DNA of 53,566 nt, from contig JAFTYD010000019.1 of assembly GCA_017464845.1 (NCBI GenBank), forward strand, positions 1-53,566, written 5' to 3'. The notes under the pieces were generated by a model that made no database searches, was not told the DNA's origin, and saw only the letters and a program-made list of their open reading frames with translations. Positions 34,678-43,333 of the stretch are shown one piece after another. Numbering within the stretch: the stretch's first letter is position 1; the number at the start of each line of letters is the position of its first letter. Source of the DNA: Clostridia bacterium (GTDB lineage Bacteria; Bacillota; Clostridia; Christensenellales; UBA1242). The position numbers were made by a program, and so were the translations under genes.

Positions 34678-35466
34678 TTAAAAATTTTTACTTATAACAT
34701 TTATATTATCAAAATGTTTTAATTCATTTGGAAACATAATATCAATTCTATCATCAAAAATCTTTTCAAGAAGTTTTATCACATTATTTTCATTTTTGCA
34801 GTATAAATTTATCTTTTTTGGTGAAAGATCAATTAAAGAAGATATTAAATCTTCATTATCATAATATTGTTTTTCTTTTATTAATGTTTCAAAGGAAGTA
34901 TCAAGTATTTTATAACCCTCCTCATCTTCAACAACATTTATTTCACTTTCACCAATTTCAAGATTATCAATTAAAAATTTTAAAAGGTCAAAAAATGCTT
35001 CATGGCTAACTAAATAATCTCTGTTTTCATTTGCAAGACAAACAAGTTCTGACCACTTTTCTCTTATTTCTTTTAATCTAAAATCAAAAAAAGATTCAAG
35101 ATACAAATTATTGTTAAATGATAAATTTTTTGAAATCAAATAATAATCAGTTTCACGATCAAAATTTAAAAGAGCTTTTTTAAATGCCATAAGACCTATT
35201 TTATCCTGATTTGGAAGATTAAGATATTTACTTATATAACTATCCTTGAATTGTGTGCAAATTACTTTTATTATAGTTCTTTCGATAATTATCTCAACTC
35301 TATCTTCGTTATATCTTTCACAACCTATCATAATACAAACTAAATCAAACTCTTCATAACATGTAATAACTGCACCAAGTTCTCTTGTTTCACTTTTTAA
35401 AGTATTATAAATAAATTTAGCAATTTCAAAATTTTCTTTTTTTACTTTTATGCAAAATTCCCACAT
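34678..35466 (-). CDS. ytxC: Sporulation protein YtxC family
   Basis: The 262-residue product matches the YtxC family in length, in its late signature (IDLSPKKINLYCKNENN followed by IFDDRIDIMF) and in its position directly upstream of thrS, conserved in Bacillus. There is no signal peptide or membrane segment. The biochemical role is unknown; the family is restricted to spore-forming lineages, so it supports a spore-forming ancestry. Confidence 0.85.
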   Translation of the reverse strand: MWEFCIKVKKENFEIAKFIYNTLKSETRELGAVITCYEEFDLVCIMIGCERYNEDRVEIIIERTIIKVICTQFKDSYISKYLNLPNQDKIGLMAFKKALLNFDRETDYYLISKNLSFNNNLYLESFFDFRLKEIREKWSELVCLANENRDYLVSHEAFFDLLKFLIDNLEIGESEINVVEDEEGYKILDTSFETLIKEKQYYDNEDLISSLIDLSPKKINLYCKNENNVIKLLEKIFDDRIDIMFPNELKHFDNINVISKNF

Positions 35467-35553
35467 ACAAACTCCTCATAGGAATATTTTATGCAACGAA
35501 TACAAAAATACTCAAAAAATTTTTTCATATTTTGATATTTTTTGTTTATAAAT

Positions 35554-35581
35554 TTGACAAATATAAGTAAAATTGTAAATA
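35554..35581 (+). promoter_or_regulatory. Putative promoter of the repeat lipoprotein
   Basis: TTGACA at 35554-35559 and TAAATA at 35576-35581 are 16 bases apart, about 20 bases before the lipoprotein ATG. The -10 is imperfect and the region is AT-rich. Confidence 0.4.
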
Positions 35582-35601
35582 ATAATATATAAGAGGTGAA
35601 T

Positions 35602-36396
35602 ATGAAAAATAAAATTTTTAAAATTTTACTCTGTTTTGTTCTATTACCAGTTTTTCTTTTAACTGGTTGTGGTGATAAATCTTCATATACATATACAATC
35701 CAATCTAGTTCAACCTATGGTACAGTTAGTGGAACAGGTTTCAAAAATGGAATGAGTTCTATCCAAAACGGAAAAGAAGTAACAATAAAAGCAACAGCTC
35801 ATCAAGACAGCAAATTTTTAGCTTGGATTTACCAAGGTAAAGAAATTGTGTCAAGAGAAGCAACTTACACTTTTAAAGCAAAAAGCAAAAATGCAGGAAC
35901 ATACATTGCTCTTTTTGAAGAAGACAAAATATTATATGTAACTCTTACTGGAATCGATTTCCAAATGGTAGAAACTGAAAATTTAGACACATCAGACCCT
36001 AATATTTCTGTAAAAGTTTCTGTTGGTGAAAATGTCAACACATATAAAGAAATTTATTCAAATTCAGCATCTGTATCAGTTGAAGAAGGAAAAACAACAA
36101 ACTTCCCTGTATCAATAACTGATGTAATTAAATTATCTTCAAAAACTCCAACCAATGAATCATCTTATTTATATAGAGTTTCTATCGGCGGTCTTGTTAT
36201 TGATAACTATACTGAAACATTGTATTATAGCGATACAACTATTGGAAATGAAATTGTTTACAATTTTGAAACAGGTAGTTATACAGTAACACATGAAATC
36301 TTAGATGATGACGATGTTACAGTTGCTAAATTATCTTTAACTTTCTCAGTTGTTAACGAAACATTACTTGATGTTATCTTTCCAAAAGAAAAATAA
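35602..36396 (+). CDS. Lipoprotein with InlB-type beta-grasp repeat
   Basis: The 264-residue product has a lipoprotein signal with lipobox LLTGC (Cys about 23), so it should be anchored outside. Residues about 30-105 (YGTVSGTGFKNG, VTIKATAHQDSKFLAWIYQG, YTFKAKSKNAGTYIALFEE) resemble the divergent InlB B-repeat/bacterial repeat domain. The remainder is beta-rich with no recognised domain. The ATG at 35602 is chosen because AAGAGGTG lies just upstream; a GTG at 35596 is part of that site. It is a monocistronic unit with its own terminator. Confidence 0.82.
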   Translation: MKNKIFKILLCFVLLPVFLLTGCGDKSSYTYTIQSSSTYGTVSGTGFKNGMSSIQNGKEVTIKATAHQDSKFLAWIYQGKEIVSREATYTFKAKSKNAGTYIALFEEDKILYVTLTGIDFQMVETENLDTSDPNISVKVSVGENVNTYKEIYSNSASVSVEEGKTTNFPVSITDVIKLSSKTPTNESSYLYRVSIGGLVIDNYTETLYYSDTTIGNEIVYNFETGSYTVTHEILDDDDVTVAKLSLTFSVVNETLLDVIFPKEK

Positions 36397-36401
36397 AAAA
36401 T

Positions 36402-36434
36402 AAAGAAAGCATTTAAAAATGCTTTCTTTTTTTT
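36402..36434. terminator. Bidirectional terminator between the lipoprotein and small ORF
   Basis: A 13-bp stem with core GAAAGCATTT/AAATGCTTTC is followed by T8 on the plus strand. With the A run on the other side it can also serve the convergent 48-residue gene. Confidence 0.88.
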
Positions 36435-36442
36435 AGTAAAAA

Positions 36443-36589
36443 CTATTTACAGTTTTTTGTAGAAGAATTTGAAGATCCACTCTTTCCAGATCTACTAGAA
36501 CCTGAACAAGATTTTGCTTCATTTGCGCTTTCAGCATTTGTATTTTTTGATTGCTTACTAGCTTTTGAATTCTTTTTGTTACCAAACAT
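36443..36589 (-). CDS. 48-residue Ser/Lys/Asn-rich small protein
   Basis: On the minus strand an ATG at 36587-36589 has a near-perfect AGGAGGTG site seven bases upstream and opens a 48-codon frame ending with TAG. The product starts MFGNKKNSKASKQ and is basic, with mainly Ser, Lys, Asn and Ala, and two Cys (KSCSG; final KNCK). It has no membrane segment. It is flanked by its own terminator at 36402-36434 and lies alone between the lipoprotein and DUF1292 genes. Function is unknown; the quality of the ribosome-binding site argues that it is translated. Confidence 0.72.
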   Translation of the reverse strand: MFGNKKNSKASKQSKNTNAESANEAKSCSGSSRSGKSGSSNSSTKNCK

Positions 36590-36668
36590 AGTTTTCACCT
36601 CCTATCTTCAAGGTTTCCCTTGTATTAATATGGTAAGCAAAAACTCTAATTATATACATAGAAAATAA

Positions 36669-36692
36669 AAAAAGTTGCTTTTGCAACTTTTT
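36669..36692 (-). terminator. Terminator of the polA-ruvX-DUF1292 group
   Basis: A 10-bp stem with core AAAGTTGC/GCAACTTT and a TTTT loop lies 30 bases beyond the DUF1292 stop on the minus strand, followed by T-rich sequence in that direction. Confidence 0.75.
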
Positions 36693-36721
36693 CTTTTTTA
36701 TTTAACTAAGGAAGATAAAAA

Positions 36722-37090
36722 TTAGTTTTTATTAGCTTTTGCCTTAGCTTTTAATTCTTCTTCTTCAACAAGTGTATAGTATTCATCAAATACATTGATT
36801 GCTGTTTCTTCATTTGTTTCAGCACGAAGAATAGTATGTCCTTCTTCATCTTCATCAACGAAGAATACAATAGCTTCATCATCAGCAACATTTTCAAGTC
36901 TATCTATTGGTTTTAATACACAATATAATTGGTTGTTATAAGGTATTATAGCAACTTGTTCAAATGAAATTCTTCTACCAGAATCATCAATTAAAACGAT
37001 TGGTTCACGATTGTTTTCGTCAAGAAGAATGTCAAGTAAATCTGCTTCTTGAGCTTCAACATTGTTGTTTTCTGTAACATTATTTTCCAT
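36722..37090 (-). CDS. DUF1292 family protein (YrzB-like)
   Basis: The 122-residue product contains the DUF1292 core (VLIDDSGRRISFEQVAIIPY, LYCVLKPIDRL and the acidic FFVDEDEEGH stretch). The family is usually found after ruvX, as here and in Bacillus (yrrK-yrzB). I start at the ATG at 37090, which follows AAGGGAGAG; a 55-residue longer frame runs back into ruvX and is not supported. Function is unknown. Confidence 0.87.
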   Translation of the reverse strand: MENNVTENNNVEAQEADLLDILLDENNREPIVLIDDSGRRISFEQVAIIPYNNQLYCVLKPIDRLENVADDEAIVFFVDEDEEGHTILRAETNEETAINVFDEYYTLVEEEELKAKAKANKN

Positions 37091-37109
37091 AATAATCTCT
37101 CCCTTAAAT

Positions 37110-37529
37110 TTAATTTTTTGATTTAAGATAATCTTGCAATATAATTTGAGCAGCAATCTTATCAAGCATCTGTCTACGTTTTTCTCTTCTGACACCGCTT
37201 TGAATAAGAATTTCTTCTGCTTCAACTGAGGTAAGTCTTTCATCGTAAAAAACAATTTTTACATTTGACATACTTTCAAGTTTTGAAGCGAATTCACGAG
37301 TTTTTACAGCTCTATCTCCTTCTGTTCCGTCCATATTAAGAGGAAGACCAAACACAACCAAATCTACATCTTGTTCTTTTATTAAATTTGAAAGATAAAG
37401 TAAATCTTGTTGTTCATCTTTTCTTACATAGACTTCATATGGACTTGAAATAATACATAACAAATCCGAAAGAGCAATGCCTATTCTAACCTCGCCATAA
37501 TCTATACCCATTTTTCTTTTATATTGCAT
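37110..37529 (-). CDS. ruvX: RuvX/YqgF family Holliday junction resolvase-like protein
   Basis: The 139-residue product has the RNase H-like fold motifs of the family: MGIDYGEVRIGIALSD with the first catalytic Asp, VFGLPLNMDGTEG, and FYDERLTSVEAEEIL followed by DKIAAQIILQDYL with the last acidic residues. Members act in 16S rRNA 5' maturation or junction resolution. DUF1292 follows by 19 bases. Confidence 0.94.
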   Translation of the reverse strand: MQYKRKMGIDYGEVRIGIALSDLLCIISSPYEVYVRKDEQQDLLYLSNLIKEQDVDLVVFGLPLNMDGTEGDRAVKTREFASKLESMSNVKIVFYDERLTSVEAEEILIQSGVRREKRRQMLDKIAAQIILQDYLKSKN

Positions 37530-37591
37530 CTATCAACACCATTATAATTATAAACCATCAAAAACTATTAGTCAAATAAAAAATGGTATTT

Positions 37592-40090
37592 TTATTTACA
37601 ATCATACAAATTTTTACCTTTACCAAGGCTTACTGGAATAGGAATTGCAAATTTTGCAATATTTTCCATTTCTTCTTGTAATATTTCACATACTTTTTCT
37701 TCTTCATTTGGATAAACATCAACAATAAGTTCGTCATGTATTTGAAGAATAAGTTGACTTTTCATATTTTCAAGTCTTTTGTCTATTTTTATCATAGCAA
37801 GTTTTATTATATCAGAAGCAGTCCCCTGCAAAGAAGAATTCATTGCAACTCTTTCACCAAATGTTCTAGTATTATAAACAGAAGATGATATTTCTGGTAT
37901 ATTTCTTATTCTTCCAAACTTTGTTCTTATATAACCATTTTCTTTTGCAAATTTTATATTATTATCCATAAATTCTTTTACTTTTGGATATCTTTCAAAA
38001 TACGAATTAATATACTCTTTTGCACTTTTTACAGTTGATTTAATATTTTGTGATAAACCATATTCACTGATTCCATAAATTATACCAAAATTTACAGCCT
38101 TTGCATCTCGTCTTTCATTTGATGAAATTTCACTAATATCTTTATTAAAAATTTGCGATGCAGTTAATGCATGAATATCATCTCCGTTATTATATGCATT
38201 TATCAAATTTTCTTCCATAGACATATCAGCTAAGAGTCTTAATTCTATTTGGTTATAATCTGCAGAAATTATTGAACCATTTTCAAATTTTGAAATAAAT
38301 AATTTTCTTAAATTTTTACCTTCCTCATCACGTGTTGGAATATTTTGTAAGTTTGGTTCAGAGCTACTTAATCTACCTGTACTAACATTTGATTGATTAA
38401 AAATGGTATGAATAATATCTCCATTTCGCTTGGTTAAATCTTTATAAACATCAATATAAGTATTTTTTAATTTTGCAAGTTTTCTATATTTAATTATCTT
38501 TCCAACAATGACATGCTCATTTATTAATTCAATCAAATGATTAAAATCTGTTGATTGTTTTCTATTTGATTTTAGTTGTAATTTATCATACAAAATATGA
38601 GCTACTTGCTTAGGAGAATTTACATTAAATTTTTCATCTGCAGCATCGCAAATTTCATCTTCCAAAATATTTAATTCTTCTTCAAACTTTTCTGATAAAT
38701 CGTTTAAAATCTCTTTATCAATTTTAAATCCATTTTGTTCCATTTTATGCAAAACATTAACAAGAGGATATTCAATTTCATTATAAACAAAATCAACTTC
38801 TTTTTGTTCCATTTCTTCTTTCAATTTAAACATTTCTTTAACATAATTTTCTGTTAAAAAATCATTTTCAATTGAAGAAAATCCTGCTCTTAAAACATAA
38901 CTTGATAAAGTCAAATCAAAGAAATTATTTAAGTTTATTTCATACTTTGATAGTTCTTTTAAATCGCTTTTTGCAGACTTTGTTATCTTGATTATTTTAT
39001 CATTTTCAAAAACTTCTTTAAGTTTTATTAAGCAATCAGAAAGGTCAATATTTGTACTAAAAATATCAAGAGTTTTATTCAAATAATAAACACTTCCTGT
39101 ATCTCCACAAAACTCAAATTCTTCAAAATTATATGAGAAATATTTTGATATATTTTTCTTTAATTCTTCAATCTTATTTATGTCATCAATTAAGACTCTT
39201 TCTCTTTTATTTTTTTCATTTATTAAATCTATATTCTCTTTAAATAATTCTTTTCTTTTTACAACAGAATAGAAACTTCTTTCATTACAAAAATCATAAG
39301 TTGCAATATTAAAAGGAAATTTTAATATACATTCTTCTAATCTAAAATCAAATTCACAATCAGTTTTGATTGTTGCAAGTTTTTTAGATAAGTATGCCAT
39401 ATCCTTACCTTGTTCAATCTTTTCTTTTAATTTTCCAGTAATTTCTTCAATATTTTTATATAAATTATCAATATTTGAGTATTTATTTAACAAACTAAGT
39501 GCAGTTTTTTCTCCCACACCTTTTATTCCAGGAATATTATCAGAAGTATCACCCATCAATGCTTTAAGTTCAATAATTTGATAAGGTTCAAGTCCATATT
39601 CATTAAATAATTCACCTTCGTCCATTTTCTTAACTTCTGTAACACCTTTTTTAGTCAACCAAACATGAGTATTATCGTTTATTAATTGTAATAAATCCCT
39701 ATCCCCTGTAAGTAAAATTTTATTTATATTAGTCTTTCTAGAAATTGTACCAATAATATCGTCAGCTTCAATACCATCAACTTCAAATGTTTTTATCTCC
39801 ATAATAGAAAGCATTTCTTTTATAACAGGCATTTGTGCCCTCAAATCATCTGGCATTGCATGTCTTGTTGCTTTATACTCTGGATATATTTCACTTCTAA
39901 AAGTTTGTCTTGAATGATCAAAAGCAACAATAATATGTGTTGGTTTTTGTTCAGTAATTAACTTAACTAAAATATTTACAAATCCAAAAATAGCACCTGA
40001 TGGTCTTCCCTTTTTATCTGACAAATAAGGCATTGCATAAAATGCACGATTTGCTAAACTATTTCCATCAACTATCAATATTTTATCCAT
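37592..40090 (-). CDS. polA: DNA polymerase I
   Basis: The 832-residue product has the N-terminal 5' nuclease domain (DGNSLANRAFYAMP, DGIEADDIIGT, TGDRDLLQL, GDTSDNIPGIKGVGEK), a middle 3'-5' exonuclease-like domain without the full set of acidic residues, and the polymerase domain with motif A (SADYNQIELRLLA), motif B (RRDAKAVNFGIIYG) and motif C (QIHDELIVDV). As in other Gram-positive Pol I enzymes proofreading is probably lost. GGAGTTAGG precedes the ATG. Confidence 0.97.
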   Translation of the reverse strand: MDKILIVDGNSLANRAFYAMPYLSDKKGRPSGAIFGFVNILVKLITEQKPTHIIVAFDHSRQTFRSEIYPEYKATRHAMPDDLRAQMPVIKEMLSIMEIKTFEVDGIEADDIIGTISRKTNINKILLTGDRDLLQLINDNTHVWLTKKGVTEVKKMDEGELFNEYGLEPYQIIELKALMGDTSDNIPGIKGVGEKTALSLLNKYSNIDNLYKNIEEITGKLKEKIEQGKDMAYLSKKLATIKTDCEFDFRLEECILKFPFNIATYDFCNERSFYSVVKRKELFKENIDLINEKNKRERVLIDDINKIEELKKNISKYFSYNFEEFEFCGDTGSVYYLNKTLDIFSTNIDLSDCLIKLKEVFENDKIIKITKSAKSDLKELSKYEINLNNFFDLTLSSYVLRAGFSSIENDFLTENYVKEMFKLKEEMEQKEVDFVYNEIEYPLVNVLHKMEQNGFKIDKEILNDLSEKFEEELNILEDEICDAADEKFNVNSPKQVAHILYDKLQLKSNRKQSTDFNHLIELINEHVIVGKIIKYRKLAKLKNTYIDVYKDLTKRNGDIIHTIFNQSNVSTGRLSSSEPNLQNIPTRDEEGKNLRKLFISKFENGSIISADYNQIELRLLADMSMEENLINAYNNGDDIHALTASQIFNKDISEISSNERRDAKAVNFGIIYGISEYGLSQNIKSTVKSAKEYINSYFERYPKVKEFMDNNIKFAKENGYIRTKFGRIRNIPEISSSVYNTRTFGERVAMNSSLQGTASDIIKLAMIKIDKRLENMKSQLILQIHDELIVDVYPNEEEKVCEILQEEMENIAKFAIPIPVSLGKGKNLYDCK

Positions 40091-40180
40091 AGCAACCTAA
40101 CTCCAATATTTATTATTTAATATACATTTATTTTAACTAAAAAAATAAAATTTAGCAAATTATTTTAACTTTATACAAAT

Positions 40181-40207
40181 AAAAAAGACAAGTTTTAAAC
40201 TTGTCTT
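40181..40207 (-). terminator. Terminator after the 109-residue membrane protein gene
   Basis: An inverted repeat with core AAGACAAG/CTTGTCTT and a short T/A loop lies about 25 bases beyond the stop, with a T run on the minus strand. It separates this gene from polA. Confidence 0.8.
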
Positions 40208-40232
40208 AATTTTATAAAATAATAATTTCCAA

Positions 40233-40562
40233 TTAGCTTAAAAAACTTCCATTAACTGAAAGGAAAATATCTGTAAAGATATTATATATAAAATCTGGTG
40301 CAAACATAGCTACTAAATAAAGTGCAACAACTATAATAAGAAGTACCAAGAATACTAATTTCAATGGATTTCCTGAGAAATTAATAAGTGCATAAACAAC
40401 AATAATTGCAACAGCACCAAATGAAAGAATGTATTCTATAACTTTTTGCCAGTTTCCAAAGTTTGGATCCCAACCAGATCTTTTTGTAAATTCATTAAAT
40501 GCAAGTAATCCAATAAAACAAATTGATAAAATTGATAAAAGAGTATACATAAACTTTTTCAT
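40233..40562 (-). CDS. Small membrane protein, three helices, hypothetical
   Basis: The 109-residue product has three hydrophobic segments (about residues 5-22, 44-62 and 70-90), a short charged loop (NEFTKRSGWDPNFGNWQK) between the first two, and no known motif. AAAGGGAG precedes the ATG. It is bounded by terminators at 40181-40207 and 40651-40679 and so is transcribed alone. It directly follows the phage-like cassette but nothing in its sequence ties it to it. Confidence 0.65.
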   Translation of the reverse strand: MKKFMYTLLSILSICFIGLLAFNEFTKRSGWDPNFGNWQKVIEYILSFGAVAIIVVYALINFSGNPLKLVFLVLLIIVVALYLVAMFAPDFIYNIFTDIFLSVNGSFLS

Positions 40563-40650
40563 AACTTATCTCCCTTTAGTAATAATTATGCACCTATTAT
40601 ATCACATAATATCCCATATTTCAAGTACTTTTTTAAAATTGTTTAAAAAT

Positions 40651-40679
40651 AAAAAAGATGCTAAAAAATTAGCATCTTT
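40651..40679 (-). terminator. Terminator of the capsid-holin cassette
   Basis: AAAGATGCTA at 40654-40663 pairs with TAGCATCTTT at 40670-40679 (6-base loop), about 30 bases beyond the last holin gene; T run on the minus strand. Confidence 0.85.
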
Positions 40680-40707
40680 ATGTATTAATATACTTTATTT
40701 TGTATAA

Positions 40708-40947
40708 TTATTCATCATCATAAGTATTTTTTATTTCAATTTCTTTGTTTTCATCTTCTTTTGAAGGCATAGTAATTACCCCAAAAACAACTAATATGCT
40801 GGCAAAACCAAGAACAATACTTGAAATTATTTCATCTTGAATTTCAACTCCAAACATCTTACAAATCGACTTAATAAAAATAACCAAAGCACCTGAAAGA
40901 GCAGTCCAAAAACTATAACTTTTCATTTTTTTTAGTAGATTTTTCAT
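40708..40947 (-). CDS. Phage holin-like membrane protein
   Basis: The 79-residue product has two hydrophobic segments (about residues 12-30 and 43-60), the pattern SYSFWTALSGALVIFIK near the start seen in phi-LC3/LL-H-type phage holins, and an acidic C-terminus. AAAGGAAAG precedes the ATG, which lies within the end of the BhlA-like gene (35-base overlap). Holins form membrane lesions that release lytic enzymes; none is encoded next to it. Confidence 0.72.
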   Translation of the reverse strand: MKNLLKKMKSYSFWTALSGALVIFIKSICKMFGVEIQDEIISSIVLGFASILVVFGVITMPSKEDENKEIEIKNTYDDE

Positions 40948-41164
40948 TTTTCTTTCCTTTTAACAAATTCTTTTTCAGCACAACTATTTCACCTTTAACT
41001 TCTTCAATAGTTTCAAGATGTTTAGTTAAATCTTCAATTGTTTTTTGATATTTCACTTCTCTTAAAGAACTATCTTTTATTTGAAAGAAAAACAACCAAA
41101 TAAACAAAGCTGCAAAAATCCCATCACTTATAATAATTCTTATTATATCATTCCAAATTTCCAT
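40913..41164 (-). CDS. BhlA/UviB-type holin-like protein
   Basis: The 83-residue product has one N-terminal hydrophobic helix (DGIFAALFIWLFFFQIK, about residues 14-30) followed by a charged helical tail (SLREVKYQKTIEDLTKHLE...). This layout and the GIFAxLFxWL pattern are those of the BhlA/UviB family from phages and bacteriocin loci. No good Shine-Dalgarno sequence precedes its ATG; a 22-codon ORF upstream overlaps the start and may deliver ribosomes. Confidence 0.75.
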   Translation of the reverse strand: MEIWNDIIRIIISDGIFAALFIWLFFFQIKDSSLREVKYQKTIEDLTKHLETIEEVKGEIVVLKKNLLKGKKNEKSTKKNEKL

Positions 41165-41216
41165 TTTTACCTAAGTTACTTTTTTCAAAGCCATCTAAAA
41201 TATTTTCAATAATCAT
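41148..41216 (-). CDS. 22-codon leader ORF overlapping the BhlA-like start
   Basis: On the minus strand an ATG at 41214-41216 has a strong AAAGGAGTG site and encodes MIIENILDGFEKSNLGKNG plus three residues before a TGA at 41148-41150. The stop lies 15 bases inside the holin-like gene in another frame. It may serve translational coupling rather than encode a working peptide. Confidence 0.5.
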   Translation of the reverse strand: MIIENILDGFEKSNLGKNGNLE

Positions 41217-41246
41217 ATTAACACTCCTTTTATATAAATTTTTTTT

Positions 41247-41279
41247 ATTATAAAAAGGTATATAATCTTTATTGGTCAA
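41247..41279 (-). promoter_or_regulatory. Putative internal promoter of the holin module
   Basis: On the minus strand TTGACC (41274-41279) and TATAAT (41247-41252) are present, but 21 bases apart, longer than ideal. The region sits in the only real gap (117 bases) of the cassette, so separate holin expression is plausible. Confidence 0.35.
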
Positions 41280-41281
41280 TT

Positions 41282-42775
41282 TCATGACTGAACATTAAAA
41301 ATTATTTTTGGTGCAGAAATTTTGCATAAATCACATTCGTTTGTTATAAAACTTATTTCAAATAAATTTCCTATTACATTAACATTTATCGTTTGTTCTT
41401 TTGAAGAAGCATAAACCTTATATTCTTTTTCTTCTCTATCAGAAGAAATTCTTATAATACAGTCCCCTAAAGTTTTTAATATAACTTTTTTTATTTGCTT
41501 TAATTGTCCTGCATAACCTAAATCATTATTTGCAGACTTCCAAGATTTTTTCAAGTTTGTACCCATAATTTTTCCATCATGAGTTAATTCACCAACTTTA
41601 TTTTTTAGATCTCCATTAAAACAAGCAACAAGTTTTGACATTATAGGATTATCAATTGCAACAATCTTTTTTATGTCAATACCTCTTAATATATTAAGAT
41701 CATAATTTTCACAATCTATTTCAAATAAAACATTATTTATATAATCTACTTTATTTTCACAACCAATTTGCTCATTATCATCAAAATCATATCTACCAGT
41801 TAAATAATATTTACCACCTAAACATGCAGATGAACAATTAGTTTTATCCATGTTATATAATAGTTCATTATATTCTGTTTCAATTTTATTTACACTAGCT
41901 CCATTAAAACAATATAAACCATCTCTTGTCATAAATAAAATCTTATCCCCACAAATTTCGATTGAATTTCTATAAATAAAACTTGAAGAAGTCCACAAAT
42001 TGTTTTTACTAAATTCACCTGATGAAGTATATGCAGAAATTTTAGTTATTCCGTGTTCCCTAAAAATATAGACATAATCATTAAATGATACCAATTTTAT
42101 AAAAGAACCTAAATTATCTTGAAATTCAACTGTTTTCTTATCATCATTAGCCCAAGATGTGAAATCCAAATTTGAACTATAAACAACACTATTTCTTTCT
42201 CCAGCTGTCAATCCAAAAAATTTATCATAATGTACTAATGATGAAATAACTTTTGGTCCATTTGAGTATTTAACTGAACCATCAATTTTTATGACAACAA
42301 CACCATCTGTTTCTGATGAAAAACAAACACAATCTAAATCATTTAATCTATAATTGTAGCAAAATGGAACACTTGATAAAATATAACTATTTTTAAAAAT
42401 TAATCCATCATACTCATTTACTAAGAAAATATACTTTATTTGATAATCTGTTGACATAAAATAAAGTATATAAAGATATTTTTCCATTTCCATGTTATAC
42501 CATCTAATATACCAAATTGATATAATTTCATCAGATTTAAAATCAATAAGTTCTTCAACTTCTGGATTATTCCAAGATGAAGGAATTGTAAGTTCTTTAA
42601 AACCTAAACCCATGCTAAGTGCTCCATCATTAAAAGTATAATTATAAATTATCTTAGCATTTTTTTGTGTTAAGATTGCTGAGTCCTTTAAAGTTAAAGG
42701 ACCATCAGCAAATTTTGATAACACAATATCTTTTGATAAAATTTTTTTAAATTTCTTATCTTTTTTGTAAAACAA
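41282..42775 (-). CDS. Phage hub / DNA-stabilisation-type protein, propeller-like
   Basis: The 497-residue product has repeated beta-strand blocks. The segment FGLTAGERNSVVYSSNLDFTSW ... FIKLVSFNDYVYIFREHGITKI (about residues 190-255) resembles podovirus P22 gp10-type head-closure/stabilisation and related tail-hub propeller proteins, and its position right after the connector gene fits. The start is TTG at 42775 with GGAGGTGG six bases upstream; the preceding stop TAA directly abuts it. The family call is by pattern and position, not by a unique motif. No signal peptide. Confidence 0.6.
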   Translation of the reverse strand: MFYKKDKKFKKILSKDIVLSKFADGPLTLKDSAILTQKNAKIIYNYTFNDGALSMGLGFKELTIPSSWNNPEVEELIDFKSDEIISIWYIRWYNMEMEKYLYILYFMSTDYQIKYIFLVNEYDGLIFKNSYILSSVPFCYNYRLNDLDCVCFSSETDGVVVIKIDGSVKYSNGPKVISSLVHYDKFFGLTAGERNSVVYSSNLDFTSWANDDKKTVEFQDNLGSFIKLVSFNDYVYIFREHGITKISAYTSSGEFSKNNLWTSSSFIYRNSIEICGDKILFMTRDGLYCFNGASVNKIETEYNELLYNMDKTNCSSACLGGKYYLTGRYDFDDNEQIGCENKVDYINNVLFEIDCENYDLNILRGIDIKKIVAIDNPIMSKLVACFNGDLKNKVGELTHDGKIMGTNLKKSWKSANNDLGYAGQLKQIKKVILKTLGDCIIRISSDREEKEYKVYASSKEQTINVNVIGNLFEISFITNECDLCKISAPKIIFNVQS

Positions 42776-43333
42776 TTAAATCCACCTCCTAGAAGGCAAT
42801 TTAATATCTGAATTTTTTCTTGAAAAATTTAAAAGACAATCTTTAAATCTTTCATCAAAAATTTCAGCTTCAGTTGACATAGAAGATATTAGATAATATT
42901 CAGCAACAATACCATTAATATAAATTGATTCTGTAATATAATTTTCTATTTCATCATTTAAAGAAAGATCAAAAGGTAAATAAGAATAAGTTAAAAATTT
43001 AACATCTCTTTCAGCAATTAAATAAGTTACAAAAGTATCGTATTTTAAATTTAAATTGTTTTCATCTTTCACTTCCAAAATTTTGACAATTCGTTTTGTT
43101 AAGTTTTTGAAATCAATTCTTTTCCCAAAATCAACTTCTTCACTAAATTTAAAAGGAATATAATTTTCAGCAATTTCATTTTGAACAAAGTTAAAACAAT
43201 CAACCAATGTATTTAAAATTTTGTTTTCTCTTTCAGAAAAATCAACATTCTCTTCATTAGAAACAAGTTTTTCTTCCAACTCTTTTTCGTTTAAGATTTT
43301 ACACACTTTAACTATGATTTCTTTAACTGTCAT
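42776..43333 (-). CDS. Phage head-tail connector-like protein
   Basis: The 185-residue product is mainly helical: MTVKEIIVKVCKILNE, a central stretch DCFNFVQNEIAENYIPFKF, a beta-type middle (RIVKILEVKDENN), and a helical end closing with LPSRRWI. The layout (helical bundle, beta insertion, two long helices) and its place between capsid and hub genes fit a head-completion/adaptor protein like P22 gp4 or gp6-type connectors. I use ATG at 43333 because GGGAGG lies six bases before; the longer frame starts inside the upstream gene. It overlaps that gene by 11 bases. Confidence 0.65.
   Translation of the reverse strand: MTVKEIIVKVCKILNEKELEEKLVSNEENVDFSERENKILNTLVDCFNFVQNEIAENYIPFKFSEEVDFGKRIDFKNLTKRIVKILEVKDENNLNLKYDTFVTYLIAERDVKFLTYSYLPFDLSLNDEIENYITESIYINGIVAEYYLISSMSTEAEIFDERFKDCLLNFSRKNSDIKLPSRRWI

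Noticed and set aside
37091..37255. 55-residue N-terminal extension of the DUF1292 protein
   Set aside because: It runs into ruvX in another frame; AAGGGAGAG marks the ATG at 37090 as the start.
40233..40562. Inclusion of the 109-residue membrane protein in the capsid cassette
   Set aside because: A strong terminator separates it from the holin gene and it has its own terminator; no phage similarity seen.
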